Positions 61,812 through 64,000 of a stretch of DNA of 64,000 bases are shown here, in pieces. Made by a program: the position numbers and the translations under genes. Each line of letters starts with the position of its first letter. Position 1 is the first letter of the stretch. The stretch covers positions 310,001-374,000 of the forward strand of contig NZ_RBZW01000021.1 in NCBI RefSeq assembly GCF_006543045.1, given 5' to 3'. Under the pieces are notes generated by a model. The model ran no database searches, was not told where the DNA came from, and saw only the letters and a list, made by a program, of their open reading frames with translations. Source of the DNA: Salinadaptatus halalkaliphilus (GTDB lineage Archaea; Halobacteriota; Halobacteria; Halobacteriales; Natrialbaceae).

Positions 61812-64000
61812 CTACACGCCGTCGCCCGGTTCTTTTTGATGCTCGCGGTCGGAAAACCGACTTCGACCGACGAACGGGAGCCGCTCGCGTGCCAATTCGT
61901 CGACCGTTTCGATCGCCTCGTCGGCCTCGGCCCGCTCGAGACCCCCACCGTAGACCGCTCGTTCGTAGTGCTCGAGGACGTCTCGCACGCGCGGATCGGT
62001 GGCGAGCGCGGAGTCGCCGTGGGTCTCCGCTTTGGCCGTGGCACTCGTTTCCCCCCCAGCTCCGGCACTCGCCGCCGCTCGTCCCTCGGTTGCGAGCGCC
62101 TCGAGGTAGCCCCGAGCGGACTCACCGGGACATCGCGGTCGATACTCGTCGGCCAGCAGCCACTCGAGTCGGCGGTAGGCACGCACCACGTCTCGATCCG
62201 GCTCGCCGCGGCGGCCGTGCCAGTAGCACCCGACGCTCCGTCGAACCTGGGCCGCCATTCCGGCTCGGTGGATACCAGCGACGACACCGAACAGGAGGAC
62301 GGCTGCGAGGGCGATCGTCTCTCGGCCGACGGTGACGGGAATCGTCAGCCCGTCGGCGTCGTCTCCCGTCGTCGCGTCGTCGGGAGCAGGTGAACCGACA
62401 TCGTCGCCGCCGTCGTCGGTCTCGTTCGGTTCGGATTCGTTGGTTTCGTCGTCGTCCGGTTGCTCGGGTTCGTCAGTCGCATCGTCGGTCGTTTCCTCGC
62501 CGTCATCGGATGGATCCTCGGCAGCGGCATCCGCACTCGCCGGGGTATCCACGTCTTCGAGCCCGTCCTCGCGTGCTTGCTCGAGTTCCTCGCCGTGAAC
62601 CTCGTTGCGGTCGCTCGGTGGCGTGGGTTCGAACGCGACCCAGCCGTGGTCGGGGAAGTAGACTTCGACCCAGGCGTGGGCGTCGAGGCCGCGGACGACG
62701 TAGGTGTCGTCACCGACCGGTTCGCCCGTCGAGTACCCCGAGACGTAGCGGGCGGGCACGTCCTCGGCGCGTAGCATCTGGGTCATCGCGGTCGCGTAGT
62801 AGACGCAGTAGCCTTCCTCCATCTCGAGGAGGAACGCCTCGGCGACGTTATCGGTGGGGCGTTCGACCTCGAGGGAGTACTCCTTGGACGTTCGCAGATA
62901 CTGCTCGATGGCGATGGCGGTCTCGAGGGGCGTCTCGGCGTCGTCGGTGATCTCGGCCGTTCGCTCGTCGAACTCGCTGGACGTGTCCTCCGGCCGCTGG
63001 AGGTAGTGGTCGGTGATCTCCTCGGGGTAGTCCGTCCCCGCCTGTTGAAGCGGCTCGCGCTGGGGCAGGACGACCGCGCTTTCGACGGTATAGCGTTCGC
63101 CCTCGCGCAGCGTCGTCGTCGGATGAACCTGGCCGTGACTCGAGACGGTGGCGTCCTGGGCGATCGGGCCGTCGAGGTCGACCGGTTCGGGTGCGACGGG
63201 AACGACACCGAGGTCTGATTCGGCCTGGACGGTCTGTTCGACGCGATTGAACTCGCCCGGCGGCGTCTCGAGTTGGCCCTCGAACGGCTCTTCTTGGCCG
63301 GATCGAAGCCACTCGTCGCCGGTAAACCGATCGTAGACACCGGTTCGCCAGTAGGACGGCCGCTCGGATTCGACGGTGAATCGCACCGCCGGTGAGAGAT
63401 CGACGTCGCCGGCGATTCCCGAGCGCTCGGGCGAGGAATCGATCGCCCCCTCGAGCGTGCCGGGATCGCTCGCGCCGGCCGTCGTCGGGTTGGCTGGCCC
63501 GCTCGGAACGAACGTGGCCGACAGCGAGAGCACGATGACGACCGCAAAGAGGACGGCCAGCAAGTCGAGTTGGGCGATGGAGCCGCCCCGGGACGTGAGT
63601 TCACCGAAGCCGACGGTCGCGAGCGCGCCGAGCGTTCCCACCAGCGTCACCGTCGTCCCGGCGTCGCCGGTCAACACGAGAAACAGAAGCGCCACTCCGC
63701 CGGGGACGACGCTCAGGGCGTACCGCCCGCGCAGGGCCAGATACCACGAGAGAAAGACCGGGGCCGGCGCGAACGCCAGCGTCCAGACGCCGGCTTCGAT
63801 CATCTGCAACAGCGGCAATCCGGTCGCAAGCGTCAGCGCGTCCGATAGCAACTCGTCTGCACTTCCAAGCACCGCCCGGCTGCCGATCCCGGCCGCCTCG
63901 AAGTAGTACGCGAACCCGCCGACGCCAGCCAGGATGGCGAGCGTGCCGGCGGTTCGCGGTCGAATCGCCCGCGCGAGGACCGTCGCGACGAGCAACGCGG
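61812..64000 (-). CDS. Transglutaminase-like domain membrane protein (TgpA/DUF3488 type), 5' end beyond window
   Basis: Visible portion about 729 residues; the frame is still open at the right edge (an internal ATG at 63995 is probably not the true start). Several N-terminal membrane helices are followed by a periplasm-side region and a transglutaminase core with catalytic Cys in EEGYCVYYATAMTQMLRA, His in GLDAHAWVEVYFPDHGWVAFEPTPP and the following Asp. A long Asp/Glu/Thr-rich disordered stretch, one more membrane helix, and a cytosolic C-terminal DUF4129-type tail (ARGYLEALATEGR) follow. The family has a DUF3488-TGase-DUF4129 layout; its role is unclear. Confidence 0.88.
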   Translation of the reverse strand, partial: ALLVATVLARAIRPRTAGTLAILAGVGGFAYYFEAAGIGSRAVLGSADELLSDALTLATGLPLLQMIEAGVWTLAFAPAPVFLSWYLALRGRYALSVVPGGVALLFLVLTGDAGTTVTLVGTLGALATVGFGELTSRGGSIAQLDLLAVLFAVVIVLSLSATFVPSGPANPTTAGASDPGTLEGAIDSSPERSGIAGDVDLSPAVRFTVESERPSYWRTGVYDRFTGDEWLRSGQEEPFEGQLETPPGEFNRVEQTVQAESDLGVVPVAPEPVDLDGPIAQDATVSSHGQVHPTTTLREGERYTVESAVVLPQREPLQQAGTDYPEEITDHYLQRPEDTSSEFDERTAEITDDAETPLETAIAIEQYLRTSKEYSLEVERPTDNVAEAFLLEMEEGYCVYYATAMTQMLRAEDVPARYVSGYSTGEPVGDDTYVVRGLDAHAWVEVYFPDHGWVAFEPTPPSDRNEVHGEELEQAREDGLEDVDTPASADAAAEDPSDDGEETTDDATDEPEQPDDDETNESEPNETDDGGDDVGSPAPDDATTGDDADGLTIPVTVGRETIALAAVLLFGVVAGIHRAGMAAQVRRSVGCYWHGRRGEPDRDVVRAYRRLEWLLADEYRPRCPGESARGYLEALATEGRAAASAGAGGETSATAKAETHGDSALATDPRVRDVLEHYERAVYGGGLERAEADEAIETVDELARERLPFVGRSRFSDREHQKEPGDGV

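Overview
The window comes from a high-GC haloarchaeon, most likely a Natrialbales/Natrialbaceae-type genome (inference). The proteins are acidic (Asp/Glu-rich), and the sequence carries archaeal hallmarks: Elp3, Trm5, RtcA, SUI1, CarS (archaeal lipid synthesis) and a geranylgeranyl-reductase-type flavoprotein. Genes are tightly packed, many have short or no leaders, and TATA-like AT-rich patches precede several operons.

Layout. 1-12.8 kb: chromosomal housekeeping and transport (three MFS carriers, an Azf/uronate-dehydrogenase-like SDR, a glutathionyl-hydroquinone-reductase-like protein, an orphan DNA methyltransferase, MutL, RtcA, a KDG-type sugar kinase), broken at 5.8-6.8 kb by a lower-GC patch with a lone membrane protein. 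12.8-13.3 kb: a decayed IS605/IS1341-type TnpB gene that keeps its right end and the probable 3' end of its guide (omega) RNA. 13.4-20.3 kb: a MATE exporter, GGR-family reductase, OsmC, a UPF0173 hydrolase and a large S1/OB/DHH RecJ-like protein whose metal-binding motifs look degenerate. 20.4-26.6 kb: a complete mnhABCDEFG (Mrp) cation/proton antiporter operon with ATGA-type overlaps. 27.3-28.0 kb: a gene-less stretch made of about a dozen consecutive perfect hairpins, bounded by IS605-like ends. 28.2-34.3 kb: Elp3, an HpcH/HpaI aldolase, two adjacent TenA paralogues, Trm5 and tRNA-Thr(CGU).

36.0-49.1 kb is a complete type I-B CRISPR-Cas locus read on the minus strand: cas6-cas8b-cas7-cas5-cas3-cas4-cas1-cas2, then a leader and an array of 56 repeats of 30 bp with 55 spacers. 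The leader is at the right (39.6-39.7 kb). The leftmost repeat carries the end-of-array mutation, so new spacers are expected at the right side.

49.2-64 kb: carS, a truncated Xaa-Pro peptidase/ectoine-hydrolase-like gene beside proline dehydrogenase, a DUF502 protein, an MFS carrier, ilvE, a two-winged-helix regulator divergent from a small membrane protein, an AarF/UbiB kinase with an Hsp20, a MazEF-like and a VapBC toxin-antitoxin pair on either side of moeA, a rhodanese, SUI1, and a transglutaminase-domain membrane protein that runs off the right edge.

The most unusual non-genic signals are (i) the hairpin-chain element at 27.37-27.99 kb and its relation to the TnpB relic at 12.8 kb, and (ii) a dispersed family of long imperfect palindromes (CTGATACGGATTGYTGTA termini) that repeatedly supplies or abuts the TGA stop codon of neighbouring genes.
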